From positions 2,140,500 to 2,204,499 of the forward strand of contig CP121690.1 of assembly GCA_038396605.1 (NCBI GenBank): a DNA stretch of 64,000 nucleotides. The letters run 5' to 3'. The stretch's first letter is position 1; the number at the start of each line of letters is the position of its first letter. The notes under the pieces are model-generated. The model saw nothing but the letters and a program-made list of their open reading frames with translations. It was not told the DNA's origin and did not search any database. Shown in pieces: positions 43,065 through 55,506 of this stretch. The position numbers and the translations under genes are program-made. Source of the stretch: Eubacteriales bacterium mix99 (GTDB lineage: Bacteria; Bacillota; Clostridia; Caldicoprobacterales; DTU083).

Positions 43065-44645
43065 CTACCGGTGTAGCCCCACCGTGGCAAGGAACTGATC
43101 CAACCCATTCCGGCCGTCGGACGTCACCTTGAATACCCCGGCATCGGTAAGTACCTGCTGACATACGGCTCCCACCTCATTTTTCAGTACGGACTCTGCT
43201 TCCGGTTCGGACAGGCTGCTGCCGTACTGGCTTATCAGCTCCCTGATCCATGTGCTGTGGGAATGCAGCGGATGCTCCGGATCGTCCAGGCGATCCACGC
43301 TTTCCTTTGCCGTTCCGGTCAGGTGTTCCTTCAGGCCGCCCAGCTCTTTCTGCAGCCGTCCCGGCAGGATGAACAGGCCCATCACTTCGATCAGGCCGAT
43401 ATTCTCCTTCTTGATATGGTGCAGCGCCGGATGGGGATGAAAGATCCCCAGAGGGTATTTCTCACTGGTCCGGTTGTTCCGGAAGACCAGGTCCAGTTCA
43501 AAACTTTCATCCGGTTTCCTTCTGGCAATGGGAGTAATGGTATTGTGGGGAATATGATTTCCCTTCGGATCGGTGGTGAAAGCCAGGATCTCACGTTCCG
43601 GATCGGAATATTTCCTCCAGGCGGTCAGGATCCGGAAGGCCAGATCTCCCAGCTTTTCCGGATCGGAGCTGAGCAGGCGAAGCGTGGACATGGGCCAGCG
43701 AACCACAGCTGCCTGAACATCCGGGAACCCGTCGCAGACAAGGGAATATTCCTCATGTGCTTTTTCCATGGGAAAAACGGAACGGCCCCCCTGAAAATGA
43801 TCGTGGTTCAGGATGGATCCGCCGACAATGGGAAGATCCGCATTGGAGCCGATAAAATAGTGGGGGAAGATGTCCAGGAATTGGAACAGGCGGTCAAAGG
43901 TCTCCCGGGTCAGCTTCATGGGGACGTGCTTCTCCTTCAGGACAATGCAGTGTTCATTGTAATAAACATAGGGGGAATACTGGAAGTACCAGGTTTCCCC
44001 GCACAGATCCAGGGGCAGGGTACGGTGCGTCTGGCGGGCAGGATGATCGATTCTCCCTGCGTACCCTACATTCTCCGGGCAGAGCAGACATTTGGGATAG
44101 CCGGATTGAGGAGCGCTTTTGAGTGCAGCGATTTCCCTGGGGTCTTTTTCCGGCTTGGTCAGATTGATGGTGATGTTCAGATTGCCAAAAGAGCTTTTAT
44201 AATCCCATTTCCGGTTTTTTGCAATACGATCCATTCTTATGTAATCGGACTTTCGGCACAGACAATAAAAATAATCCGTTGCGGCACGGATGCCATCCCT
44301 GCGCTGAAAATCCTTGAATTTACGGAGGATCTCGGACGGCCTGGGCAGAAGCAGTCCCATAATACGGGTGTCCAGCAGATCCCGGAAGGTCTGCGTGTTT
44401 TCCTCCAGAATTCCTTTTTCATAGCAGTAGTCCAGGAACTTTTCCAGAATCGGTGTGGCATACTCCGGCACCCTGGTTTTGTCCCATACCTCTTCGGGAT
44501 GGGACAAAGGCTCTCGGATTTCAAGGAAATCCATCAGCCGGTTTCGCATGAAAACCACATCGCTCTCTTCAATCAGCTTATTTTGCACGGCAAAGTGCAG
44601 CAGTTCCTCCATTAAAACCGATCCACGATCTTCATCAGCGTTCAT
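43065..44645 (-). CDS. galT: UDP-glucose--hexose-1-phosphate uridylyltransferase, class II
   Basis: A 526-residue enzyme of the Leloir pathway that exchanges UMP between UDP-glucose and galactose-1-phosphate. It is the long Firmicutes type, clearly different from E. coli GalT. Family segments: FGNLNITINLTKPEKDPREI, YPKCLLCPENVGYAGR, PYVYYNEHCIVLKEKHVPM, GGSILNHDHFQGG (histidines of the active site) and FHPHPALHHIKKENIGLIEVMGL. AAGAGGTG precedes the ATG at 44645. It follows galK on the same strand after about 110 bases containing a hairpin. Confidence 0.96.
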   Translation of the reverse strand: MNADEDRGSVLMEELLHFAVQNKLIEESDVVFMRNRLMDFLEIREPLSHPEEVWDKTRVPEYATPILEKFLDYCYEKGILEENTQTFRDLLDTRIMGLLLPRPSEILRKFKDFQRRDGIRAATDYFYCLCRKSDYIRMDRIAKNRKWDYKSSFGNLNITINLTKPEKDPREIAALKSAPQSGYPKCLLCPENVGYAGRIDHPARQTHRTLPLDLCGETWYFQYSPYVYYNEHCIVLKEKHVPMKLTRETFDRLFQFLDIFPHYFIGSNADLPIVGGSILNHDHFQGGRSVFPMEKAHEEYSLVCDGFPDVQAAVVRWPMSTLRLLSSDPEKLGDLAFRILTAWRKYSDPEREILAFTTDPKGNHIPHNTITPIARRKPDESFELDLVFRNNRTSEKYPLGIFHPHPALHHIKKENIGLIEVMGLFILPGRLQKELGGLKEHLTGTAKESVDRLDDPEHPLHSHSTWIRELISQYGSSLSEPEAESVLKNEVGAVCQQVLTDAGVFKVTSDGRNGLDQFLATVGLHR

Positions 44646-44699
44646 AACAGTCCGTACACCTCTTCTTGATTAGTCTCTTTTTGTTCCAGTTTATACTAT

Positions 44700-44732
44700 G
44701 CAGCCGGAAGGAATCCTTTCCTGTCCGGCTGC
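44700..44732. other. Hairpin between galK and galT
   Basis: GCAGCCGGA at 44700-44708 pairs with TCCGGCTGC at 44724-44732, and the inner AGGAA/TTCCT extends the stem. On the galK-galT transcript no U run follows, so it is not a terminator; an RNA-stability or processing role is possible. Confidence 0.6.
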
Positions 44733-44754
44733 AAAAATGGTCCCGGCATCCGTT

Positions 44755-46080
44755 TCATTCATTCCAATAAGGGTTCAGGTGCAGTGTTCCGAAGGGGCGG
44801 ACATTTAAAATGGTGACCGCTTTGTCTCCGAAGATTTTCTCCATTTGTTCCACATACTCGGCGAGGCAGGAGTCCGGCAGATAAACCTGGATGGTTCCGG
44901 CAAATCCCCCGCCGTGTACCCGGCATGCGCCTTCTCCCTTTTGCCGGATGAAGTTTTCCGTTACCGCCAGTGCCAGGGGGACTCCCTGTTCCTGCGGATT
45001 CTGATTGGAATAACAGTTCTGGAGAAACCGCCAGGAACTGCTGCCGGATTCGTTGACCATATCCAGGAAATCCCGGAACCGGTCTTCCTCCAAAGCTCTC
45101 GCCTGACGAACGACCCTTTGGTCGTCGCCAAAGAAATGCATCGCCCGTAGGATCGCCCGGTCGCCCACCTTTTTCCGGAGAGTCGGGATGTTTTCGATCA
45201 GTTCCTCCATGGTCAGCTCCCGCAGAACCTTTTTTCCCAAAGCCTCTGCCACCTGCTTCATTTCCCGGGGAACGTCTGCATAATCCTGAGTCAGATCGGC
45301 ATGATTCCCGCCGGTGTCCACAACCAGCATGTGGTATCCGTGGGCTGCCGGATCAAAATTGATCTTGCGGATGGCAGGTCTCTCGTTGTCCTTAAAGTCT
45401 ATGGTTATAAACCCGCCAACGGCACAGGCCATTTGATCCATCAGTCCACAGGGCTTCCCAAAGAAGATGTTTTCCGCATATTGACCAACGACGGCCAGCA
45501 AAGCAGGTGCCAACCGGTCATCGTTGTACAGGGCATTCAGAATGGTCCCCAGCAGGACCTCTATGGAAGCGGAGGAGCTGAGGCCGGAGCCTCTGGCGAC
45601 CGAACTGGCTACATACGCCCGGAATCCGCCGATGGAAAAGCCAAGCTGACGGAACCGGGCAGCAATTCCACGGATCAGGGCCGTCGTGGTTTCCTTTTCC
45701 TCCGGTATGGGTTCCAGGGTGCTTAAATCCGCCTGAAATACCTCAGGATAACCTTCGGAACAAATGGTGATTTTGTTGTCCCTGGTTTTTTCTGCTGTGG
45801 CAATGGTATCGAAGTGCACCGCTGCGGCCAGGACATGGCCCGCATTGTGGTCCGTATGGTTGCCGCCCACTTCGGTACGTCCCGGTGTACTGAACAGATG
45901 AATCGGGGCCGACGCATCCGGGAACTGTTCCTGATACGTTTCAATCAGCTTTTGATAACGGGTTATCTGTGTACGTACTGTCTGTTCCTTTCCCCCGTAT
46001 AATTTGGCAAATAGATCCTTCGTTTCTGTACTTTCCAATTGAGCATGAATATTCTGAAAAGAAAAATTCTCCTCGTGCAT
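44755..46080 (-). CDS. galK: Galactokinase
   Basis: Phosphorylates galactose to galactose-1-phosphate. The start at 46080 has AAAGGAG six bases upstream; an ATG at 46101 would add seven residues. Length 441. GHMP-kinase marks: STPGRTEVGGNHTDHNAG (substrate-binding signature, in the Firmicutes variant), VARGSGLSSSASIEVLLG (ATP loop), CGLMDQMACAVGG and, near the end, CRVHGGGFAGTIQVYLP. Together with galT it forms a galactose operon; galE is not in the window. Confidence 0.95.
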   Translation of the reverse strand: MHEENFSFQNIHAQLESTETKDLFAKLYGGKEQTVRTQITRYQKLIETYQEQFPDASAPIHLFSTPGRTEVGGNHTDHNAGHVLAAAVHFDTIATAEKTRDNKITICSEGYPEVFQADLSTLEPIPEEKETTTALIRGIAARFRQLGFSIGGFRAYVASSVARGSGLSSSASIEVLLGTILNALYNDDRLAPALLAVVGQYAENIFFGKPCGLMDQMACAVGGFITIDFKDNERPAIRKINFDPAAHGYHMLVVDTGGNHADLTQDYADVPREMKQVAEALGKKVLRELTMEELIENIPTLRKKVGDRAILRAMHFFGDDQRVVRQARALEEDRFRDFLDMVNESGSSSWRFLQNCYSNQNPQEQGVPLALAVTENFIRQKGEGACRVHGGGFAGTIQVYLPDSCLAEYVEQMEKIFGDKAVTILNVRPFGTLHLNPYWNE

Positions 46081-46344
46081 GTGTGACTCCTTTCCCGGCA
46101 TTGGTTCCCTTGCTTTAGCTATTAATTCCTTTTGATTTTACAGAAAAGCGGCAGCTTTTCTGATTACTTTACGTTTCAGACTCCATTTCGTCGTTTCGTC
46201 AACATTATATCAAAAACTCCTGCTTTTTGCATTATCGTTATTCTGCCTGCGCTACTGTTATTTTTTTTCCTTTTTTGGGTTACGCTATGCCGGAACTGCT
46301 TTATATATCTTATAGATGGATTTCATGAAAGGAGGATCTGTTTT

Positions 46345-47301
46345 ATGGCAGGCAAGGAAATAAATTCGGATAAGGTCTCCATTATCGGAGCAGGTTATGT
46401 TGGAGCCACGACAGCTTTTGCACTGATGACGGGCGGAGTGGTTTCGGAAATTGCATTGATCGATGTCAACGAGAAAAGGCTGGCAGGGGAAGTGCTGGAT
46501 TTAAATCATGGGATTTCCTTTGTACCCCGGGTCCGCATCCGGAAAGGGACATATGAGGACTGCGCGGACTCCAATATCGTAATTATCACGGCCGGAGCAA
46601 GTCAGAGACCGGGCGAAACCCGGATGGATCTGCTGAAGCGCAATATCGATGTGTTCCGGCAGATCGTTCCCGGAATTGTGGAGCAAAACCGGGACTGTAT
46701 CATATTGGTCGTCACCAATCCGGTGGATATTCTGACCTATGCCACTCTGAAACTGTCCGGCCTGCCGGATCATCAGGTGATTGGTTCCGGCACAGTGCTG
46801 GACAGTGCCCGGCTCAGATTTCTTCTCAGTGAGCATTGCCATTTGGCACCTCAGAATGTTCATGCCTATATTATAGGCGAGCATGGGGATACGGAGGTTC
46901 CGGCGTGGAGCATCACCAACATTGCCGGTCTGCCCATTGAACAATTTTGTAAGCAGTGTGGCAGAAACTGTGCGGAGAAGGAAAGGGAAGCGATATTTGA
47001 GGAGGTAAAGAACTCCGCTTACCGCATCATTGAAGGGAAGGGCTCCACCTATTACGCTGTGGCCCTTGCGGTACGCCGGATTGTGGAAGCCATCCTCCGG
47101 AATGAGAATTCCATTCTGTCTGTCTCATCTCTGATGAAGGGGCAGTATGGGGTGGAGGATGTGTGCCTCAGCTTGCCATCCGTGGTCAATGAGAAGGGAT
47201 TGTCCCGCATATTGGAGCTGCCTCTCGGCGAGGAGGAGATCGAAGGATTCCGCCATTCCGCCGGAGTTTTGAAAGAGTTTCTGAAACAGATCGAAATCTA
47301 A
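46345..47301 (+). CDS. ldh: L-lactate dehydrogenase
   Basis: Reduces pyruvate to L-lactate with NADH. The start at 46345 follows AAAGGAGG; the frame is open upstream but those codons are a non-coding leader. Length 318. The NAD loop is GAGYVGATTAFA; the specificity loop ASQRPGETRMDLL has the Gln of lactate (not malate) dehydrogenases; the catalytic signature IIGEHGDTEVPAWS carries the active-site histidine; the conserved VTNPVDILTY is present. Divergent from galK. Rex often controls ldh, but I see no good Rex site in the 240-base gap. Confidence 0.95.
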   Translation: MAGKEINSDKVSIIGAGYVGATTAFALMTGGVVSEIALIDVNEKRLAGEVLDLNHGISFVPRVRIRKGTYEDCADSNIVIITAGASQRPGETRMDLLKRNIDVFRQIVPGIVEQNRDCIILVVTNPVDILTYATLKLSGLPDHQVIGSGTVLDSARLRFLLSEHCHLAPQNVHAYIIGEHGDTEVPAWSITNIAGLPIEQFCKQCGRNCAEKEREAIFEEVKNSAYRIIEGKGSTYYAVALAVRRIVEAILRNENSILSVSSLMKGQYGVEDVCLSLPSVVNEKGLSRILELPLGEEEIEGFRHSAGVLKEFLKQIEI

Positions 47302-47487
47302 AACTTCCTGTGGAGGAATCAGGGCAATTGGTTACTTGCATTATTTACCCCGGCAATATCATCGCCACATAGTTCAACTTTGCTTAATAACTCTCTCTAT
47401 TTCTGCTGTTCTCTTCTATATGGCAATACAACATTACCGGCTTTTAAAAACTGTCGTTTTGGTATAAGATAATAGTGGGGAGATACC

Positions 47488-48690
47488 ATGAAGAGAACAG
47501 TTTTTTTGGTGGATATGAATGCGTTTTTTATCAGCTGCGAGACGACAAAGAATCCGGAGCTGGCGGGACGGCCCGCCGCTGTGGCCGGAGATCCGAAAAA
47601 CCGAAGCGGGATTATCCTGGCAGCCAATTATGAAGCCCGGAAATATGGAGTGAAAACAACCATGCTTCTGCATCGGGCGAGAAAGCTATGTCCGGATATC
47701 CTCCTGGTTCCCCCGGATCATGCCTTTTATGAAAGGAAATCCCGGGAGGTTATGGAACTGTTGTCCCGTTATTCCCCGGTGATTGAGCAGAACAGCATTG
47801 ACGAGGCATGGCTGGATATGACGGGCTGTGAAGCGTTATTCGGTCCCCCACTGGAGTCTTCCCGCCGGATCATGGCGGAAATCCGGAGAAAGCCGGGTCT
47901 GATGTGTTCCATTGGGATTTCGGAAAATAAATTCCTGTCCAAGATGGCTTCCGATATGAAAAAGCCCATGGGTATTACGGAGCTGTGGAAGGAAGATGTC
48001 CCTGAAAAGCTGTGGCCTTTGCCGGTGGGAGCTATGTACGGGGTGGGAACGCAAACGGCGGAAAAGCTGAATGGACTGGGGATTGAAACCATCGGACAGC
48101 TTGCACGCTTCCCGGAGGAGCTTCTGAGGGAGAAATTTGGCAAGGGAGGAACGGAGCTGTACCGGCTGGCCAACGGAATCGATCCGTCGAAGGTGACTCC
48201 CCATGCCGAGCATGAAATGAAATCCATCGGAAGATCCACCACCCTGAGCTCGGATATCCGTGATATCGCAGAAGCCGAGAAAATTCTCTACCGTCTGGCG
48301 GATTCCATCGGCACCTCTGCCAGAAAGCATAAAAAGAAAGGCCGCACCGTGCAGATTACCATAAAGTATTCCGATTTTCATACCATAACCCGGCAGAAAG
48401 GAATCCGTGCCACTTACCTTACGAAGGAGATCTATACAGCCGGTACGGAGCTTTTGCGGCAGAACTGGAACCGGAACAAACCGGTGCGCCTGCTGGGCAT
48501 CAGCATTAGCGGATTTGATGCGGACTCTGCGGCAGATCAGATCTCGCTGTTTGATACACCCGGAGGGGAACAGAATACAAAGCAGGAAAAGCTGGAGAGG
48601 ACAGTGGACCGCATTCGGGAGAAACATGGCGTTTTTGCCATTCGCCCCGCCATATTATTTGATGACAGGGAGGACGAACCGGATACATGA
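47488..48690 (+). CDS. dinB: Y-family DNA polymerase (DinB/Pol IV-like)
   Basis: A 400-residue translesion polymerase. Palm motifs: VFLVDMNAFFISCE (metal-binding Asp) and NSIDEAWLDMTG (Asp-Glu pair). Then come the helix-hairpin-helix thumb (GVGTQTAEKLNGLGIETIGQ) and little-finger domain (TVQITIKYSDFHTITRQ). Residues near 350 read QISLFD, a sliding-clamp-binding motif, so the gene looks functional. GGGGAG lies before the start. No LexA box is visible upstream. Confidence 0.93.
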   Translation: MKRTVFLVDMNAFFISCETTKNPELAGRPAAVAGDPKNRSGIILAANYEARKYGVKTTMLLHRARKLCPDILLVPPDHAFYERKSREVMELLSRYSPVIEQNSIDEAWLDMTGCEALFGPPLESSRRIMAEIRRKPGLMCSIGISENKFLSKMASDMKKPMGITELWKEDVPEKLWPLPVGAMYGVGTQTAEKLNGLGIETIGQLARFPEELLREKFGKGGTELYRLANGIDPSKVTPHAEHEMKSIGRSTTLSSDIRDIAEAEKILYRLADSIGTSARKHKKKGRTVQITIKYSDFHTITRQKGIRATYLTKEIYTAGTELLRQNWNRNKPVRLLGISISGFDADSAADQISLFDTPGGEQNTKQEKLERTVDRIREKHGVFAIRPAILFDDREDEPDT

Positions 48691-48795
48691 ATTCCTTTGG
48701 CTTCTTTTATATTGAAAAATAGGGCTTTTCCGACTTGTCTCCCAACATGTTTTTTCGCCTGTTTTCATAAGATTGTAAAAAGGGGCGTGTGAGAC

Positions 48796-49614
48796 ATGAA
48801 AATAGGATTTGCGCAGACAAAAAGCAGGGAACGGTTTTCGGAAAACCTGGAGGAATGTCTGGACTTCATGACCTTAGCCGGAAAACTGGGAGTGAATCTT
48901 CTTTGCTTCCCGGAGATGCATTTAACGGACTTTTTCCTGTCCCGTGCGGATCATCATTATCCGTTTCAGTATGCGGAAGGGATCCCCGGTCCGACAGTGG
49001 AGCGATTTCAGAAAGCTGCCAGAGAGCAAAAAATGGCAGTCGTCCTGAACTATATGGAACAGTTCAACTATGAATATTACAGCTCCTCTCCCGTCATAGA
49101 CAGTTCCGGCAAGCTATTGGGGGTATCCCGTATGGTACATATTCCCCAGATCATGGGATATTGTGCACAGAGCTACTTTACACCAAGCTGCGGGGATTTT
49201 CAGGTATACAATACGAAATTCGGAAAAGTGGGAGTTCTGGTTTCCTTTGACCGGCATTTTCCGGAAGCGACGCGTGCCCTGACATTGCGGGGAGCTGATA
49301 TTATCCTGATTCCCGGCTTTATCGCGGAAGGACAGGATCCGGATATGTATCGGGCGGAGCTGCGGACCATTGCCTATCAGAATTGTCTGTATGCCGGCAT
49401 GTGCAGCCGTGTGGGAGAGGAGAACGGGACCCGTTTTATTGGAAAGAGCATGCTAGCCGATCCGGATGGGGACATTCTTGTGGAAGGATCCGCGGAATCT
49501 GAACTGGTGGTGGCAGATATTGATCTGGCTGCGGCCCGGCGCCGGCATAAGGAAAACCCCTATCTGACTCTTCGACGGCCGGACGAATATTTATATATTG
49601 TGCGAAACTGCTGA
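48796..49614 (+). CDS. Nitrilase-fold protein lacking catalytic Lys and Cys
   Basis: A 272-residue carbon-nitrogen-hydrolase-fold protein. The fold is well preserved: FPEMHLTDFF, GYCAQSYFTPSCGDFQVYNT, FDRHFPEATRALTLRGADII and NCLYAGMCSRVGEENG. Of the Glu-Lys-Cys triad only Glu40 is kept. Met113 stands where the Lys of the YRKxHIP motif should be (SRMVHIP), and Ser150 replaces the Cys of the ICxDxxFPE motif (VSFDRHFPE). It is therefore probably not an amidase. It may be a regulatory or scaffold pseudoenzyme, or use an unusual chemistry. It lies between dinB and trmL in the same direction. Confidence 0.85.
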   Translation: MKIGFAQTKSRERFSENLEECLDFMTLAGKLGVNLLCFPEMHLTDFFLSRADHHYPFQYAEGIPGPTVERFQKAAREQKMAVVLNYMEQFNYEYYSSSPVIDSSGKLLGVSRMVHIPQIMGYCAQSYFTPSCGDFQVYNTKFGKVGVLVSFDRHFPEATRALTLRGADIILIPGFIAEGQDPDMYRAELRTIAYQNCLYAGMCSRVGEENGTRFIGKSMLADPDGDILVEGSAESELVVADIDLAAARRRHKENPYLTLRRPDEYLYIVRNC

Positions 49615-49731
49615 ACAGACTGCTCAGCCGTGATCCTGCCGCTGTGCCGGAAAAGCATGTCAACATGGATTGCGTTGATTGTTGAAACAAAAGAACCGGA
49701 AACGGTGAATTACAGAAAGCGGGAATTTTTC

Positions 49732-50244
49732 ATGTCATTGAACATTGTATTGGTGGAACCGGAGATTCCACAGAATACCGGCAATATTGCCAGAACATGT
49801 GCAGTAACGGGAGCGGTCCTTCATCTGGTAAAGCCTCTTGGCTTTTCTCTGGAGGATCGCTATTTGAAACGTGTCGGTCTGGATTACTGGCACTTTCTGG
49901 ACATCCGACAGCATGAGTCACTGGACGATTTTTTCAGGGATTATCCTACAGGAGATTTCTATTTTTGCACCACCAAAGGTGAACGTTCCTATACGGAGGT
50001 TTCCTATACGGAAAACAGCTTTCTGTTTTTCGGCAAGGAAACGGCGGGCCTGCCGGAAAACCTGCTGGCTGCCAACTATGATAAGGCCATTCGGATTCCC
50101 ATGATCCCCGGCGCACGGTCCCTGAATCTGTCCAATTCGGTGGCAATTGTTTTGTATGAAGCCATGAGACAGCTTGATTTTACCGGATTGAAGCGGGAAG
50201 GCGCCCTGACCGGGAAAAGCAGCATATGGCATGAGCCGGTATAA
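49732..50244 (+). CDS. trmL: tRNA (cytidine(34)-2'-O)-methyltransferase
   Basis: A 170-residue SPOUT methyltransferase that 2'-O-methylates the wobble base of tRNA-Leu. From the ATG at 49732 it begins LNIVLVEPEIPQNTGNIART, the family signature; then GFSLEDRYLKRVGLDYW, FLFFGKETAGLPENLL and the knot region IPMIPGARSLNLSNSVAIVLYEA, which binds S-adenosylmethionine. Upstream in-frame codons are not conserved. The ribosome site (CGGGA) is weak. Confidence 0.93.
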   Translation: MSLNIVLVEPEIPQNTGNIARTCAVTGAVLHLVKPLGFSLEDRYLKRVGLDYWHFLDIRQHESLDDFFRDYPTGDFYFCTTKGERSYTEVSYTENSFLFFGKETAGLPENLLAANYDKAIRIPMIPGARSLNLSNSVAIVLYEAMRQLDFTGLKREGALTGKSSIWHEPV

Positions 50245-50266
50245 TGCAGCTATTTCCAATGTTTCA

Positions 50267-50294
50267 TTGACATTTCATAATTTTAGGGTATATT
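50267..50294 (+). promoter_or_regulatory. Distal promoter of the glycolytic operon
   Basis: TTGACA at 50267-50272 and TATATT at 50289-50294, spaced 16 bases. It lies about 200 bases before pgk. Confidence 0.7.
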
Positions 50295-50404
50295 ACCAAA
50301 CGGTTAAGATGCGGATGGGATAATAATTATTTAAAGAAAGCACTTGAATTATCATATAAAGGAATATAGAGGATGCGATTGCTCTGCCAACCTGTGCGGC
50401 ACTA

Positions 50405-50433
50405 TTGAATTTTCATTTGCGGTATAGTAAAAT
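50405..50433 (+). promoter_or_regulatory. Proximal promoter of the glycolytic operon
   Basis: TTGAAT at 50405-50410 and TAAAAT at 50428-50433, spaced 17 bases. The predicted start site falls in the Rex-like operator that follows. Confidence 0.7.
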
Positions 50434-50437
50434 AACA

Positions 50438-50455
50438 TTGACAAGGGGTTAACAA
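50438..50455. promoter_or_regulatory. Rex operator
   Basis: TTGACAAGGGGTTAACAA matches 12 of 14 defined bases of the Rex consensus TTGTTAA-N4-TTAACAA, with a perfect right half. It overlaps the predicted transcription start of the proximal pgk promoter. Rex itself is encoded at 38692. Confidence 0.75.
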
Positions 50456-50491
50456 GAGGTGTCATGCAGATTAATTAGAAGGAGTGATCCT

Positions 50492-51679
50492 ATGAACAAA
50501 AAAACACTGGAAGATGTTCCGGTAAGCGGTAAGAAAGTTCTGGTACGTGTGGATTTCAATGTTCCACTGGATAAAGAGCACAATATCACCGATGATACCA
50601 GAATCCGCGCTGCGCTTCCCACTATCCGGTATTTACTTGATCATAATGCGAAGGTGATTCTGATGTCCCATCTGGGAAGGCCGAAGGGAACCGGCTTTGA
50701 ACCGGATTTCAGCATGGCCCCCGTGGCGAAGCGGCTGAGTGAGCTGTTGGGCATGGAAGTTCATGCGGCGGAGGATGTCATCGGGGACAGTGCAAAATCG
50801 CTGACAGGAAATATACAGGAAGGCGAAGTGGTACTGCTTGAGAATCTTCGCTTCCACAAAGAGGAAAAGAAGAACGATCCCGGATTTGCCAAGGAGCTGG
50901 CAGGGTTTGGGGAGGTTTACATAAATGACGCGTTTGGCACAGCTCACCGCGCGCATGCTTCCACGGAGGGCGTAGCTCATTATCTGCCTGCTGCTGCCGG
51001 GTATCTTATGAAAAAGGAACTGGATATTCTGGGTGCGGCTCTGGACAATCCGGAGCACCCGTTCGTGGCAATTCTGGGCGGCGCCAAGGTTTCCGACAAG
51101 ATCGGCGTGATCCGCAACCTGATCAATAAGGTGGATACCCTGATCATCGGAGGAGGGATGGCTTACACCTTTTTCAGGGCAATGGGTTATGAAATAGGGA
51201 AATCCCTTCTGGAGGAAGACAAGGTTGCATTGGCAGAAGAACTGATGCAGGAAGCAAAGGACAAAAATGTGAAATTGCTGCTCCCTTCCGATACGGTGAT
51301 CGCAGAGGAATTCAGCAATGATGCGAAAAATCGGGTCGTCTCAAGCGATGCCATTCCGGCAGGCTGGCAGGGACTGGATATCGGCCCTGCATCCGGGAAA
51401 GAGTTCGGAAGGGAAATTGAAAAAGCAAAACTGGTGGTTTGGAACGGTCCCATGGGGGTATTTGAAATGCCGGCTTTTGCAAAGGGAACCGAAGCGATTG
51501 CCGATGCCATGAGCCGATGTGACGGGACGACAATTATCGGCGGAGGCGATTCCGCTGCAGCCGTAAAGAAACTGGGCTATGGCGACAAGATGACCCATAT
51601 TTCCACCGGAGGCGGTGCATCCCTGGAGTTCCTGGAAGGCAAGGAGCTGCCCGGTGTTGCGGCACTGAACGATAAATAA
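50492..51679 (+). CDS. pgk: Phosphoglycerate kinase
   Basis: Transfers phosphate from 1,3-bisphosphoglycerate to ADP. Start at 50492 behind AGAAGGAG; 395 residues, the normal length. Signatures: [71 protein letters not shown] and the nucleotide loop [15 protein letters not shown]. First gene of a pgk-tpiA-gpmI-eno operon. The gap gene that usually comes first is absent here. Confidence 0.98.
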   Translation: MNKKTLEDVPVSGKKVLVRVDFNVPLDKEHNITDDTRIRAALPTIRYLLDHNAKVILMSHLGRPKGTGFEPDFSMAPVAKRLSELLGMEVHAAEDVIGDSAKSLTGNIQEGEVVLLENLRFHKEEKKNDPGFAKELAGFGEVYINDAFGTAHRAHASTEGVAHYLPAAAGYLMKKELDILGAALDNPEHPFVAILGGAKVSDKIGVIRNLINKVDTLIIGGGMAYTFFRAMGYEIGKSLLEEDKVALAEELMQEAKDKNVKLLLPSDTVIAEEFSNDAKNRVVSSDAIPAGWQGLDIGPASGKEFGREIEKAKLVVWNGPMGVFEMPAFAKGTEAIADAMSRCDGTTIIGGGDSAAAVKKLGYGDKMTHISTGGGASLEFLEGKELPGVAALNDK

Positions 51680-51693
51680 AGGAGAGTGCGGTT

Positions 51694-52455
51694 ATGAGAA
51701 GACCGATTATCGCAGGAAACTGGAAAATGAACAAGACGCCGGACGAAGCTGCCGCCATGATAAAGGAGCTGGTTTCGCTGGTAAAGGACGCAGAGGCAGA
51801 AGTGGTGATCTGTGCGCCGTTTCCTGACATTGCAGCTTTGAAGAAAGCAGCAGCGGGGACCAATATACGGGTCGGTGCGCAGAACATGCACTGGGAAGAG
51901 TCCGGCGCCTTTACAGGAGAGGTCTCCCCGACCATGCTGAATGCGTTGGGCGTTGAATATGTTATCATCGGGCATTCGGAGAGAAGGCAGTATTTTGCCG
52001 AGACCGATGAGACCGTCAACAGGAAGGTTCATTCTGCCTTTGCCCATCATCTGATCCCGATTATCTGCGTCGGCGAGACATTGTCGCAACGGGAGAAGGG
52101 TGTTACCCGCTCCTGGGTGGAAGGACAGGTGAAAGCTGCGCTGAAGGATCTTTCGGTGAGGGACGTGAAGAAATGTGTCCTGGCTTACGAACCCATCTGG
52201 GCGATCGGAACCGGAAAGACGGCTACCAGCAAGGATGCCAATGAAGTGATCGGATATATCCGGAATACTGTGGCCGGGCTTTATGGAAAGGAAGCAGCGG
52301 ATGCCATACGGATTCAATACGGCGGAAGCATGAAGCCCGCAAATGCCACTGAGCTGATGGCCATGCCGGAAATTGACGGAGGCCTGATCGGCGGTGCCAG
52401 TCTGAAAGCAAAGGACTTTTCCGAAGTTGTCCATTACCGGAAACATGCGGAATAA
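51694..52455 (+). CDS. tpiA: Triosephosphate isomerase
   Basis: Interconverts dihydroxyacetone phosphate and glyceraldehyde-3-phosphate. 253 residues. Signatures: IAGNWKMNK (catalytic Lys), [12 protein letters not shown] (catalytic His), the [14 protein letters not shown] loop (catalytic Glu and mobile loop) and the phosphate-binding [10 protein letters not shown] and [10 protein letters not shown]. Fourteen bases after pgk, with its own GGAGAG site. It also links the glycerol block upstream to glycolysis. Confidence 0.98.
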   Translation: MRRPIIAGNWKMNKTPDEAAAMIKELVSLVKDAEAEVVICAPFPDIAALKKAAAGTNIRVGAQNMHWEESGAFTGEVSPTMLNALGVEYVIIGHSERRQYFAETDETVNRKVHSAFAHHLIPIICVGETLSQREKGVTRSWVEGQVKAALKDLSVRDVKKCVLAYEPIWAIGTGKTATSKDANEVIGYIRNTVAGLYGKEAADAIRIQYGGSMKPANATELMAMPEIDGGLIGGASLKAKDFSEVVHYRKHAE

Positions 52456-52503
52456 AGTCGGGGGTGCGGGCTTCCTGAGAGAAAAGGAATCGAGGAGGAC
52501 GAT

Positions 52504-55360
<2,857 letters not shown>

Positions 55361-55412
55361 AATTTTCGGAAAGCCCGAAAAAGAGTGGAACGGAAACGAT
55401 TGGAAGCAAAAG

Positions 55413-55435
55413 GGGGGGCAAAATGCCCCCTTTTT
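55413..55435 (+). terminator. Terminator of the glycolytic operon
   Basis: GGGGGCA pairs with TGCCCCC around an AAA loop, followed by TTTTT. Confidence 0.9.
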
Positions 55436-55446
55436 GAATGTTATTC

Positions 55447-55475
55447 TTGCTTTTCTGATGTTCCTATGCTAAAAT
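55447..55475 (+). promoter_or_regulatory. Promoter of secG
   Basis: TTGCTT at 55447-55452 and TAAAAT at 55470-55475, spaced 17 bases, right behind the eno terminator. Confidence 0.65.
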
Positions 55476-55506
55476 ATTACTGCTGACTACATAGGGAGGG
55501 ATATGG

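Noticed and set aside
44700-44732. Hairpin between galK and galT as a terminator
   Set aside because: In the direction of transcription no U run follows the stem; the A/T run is on the wrong side.
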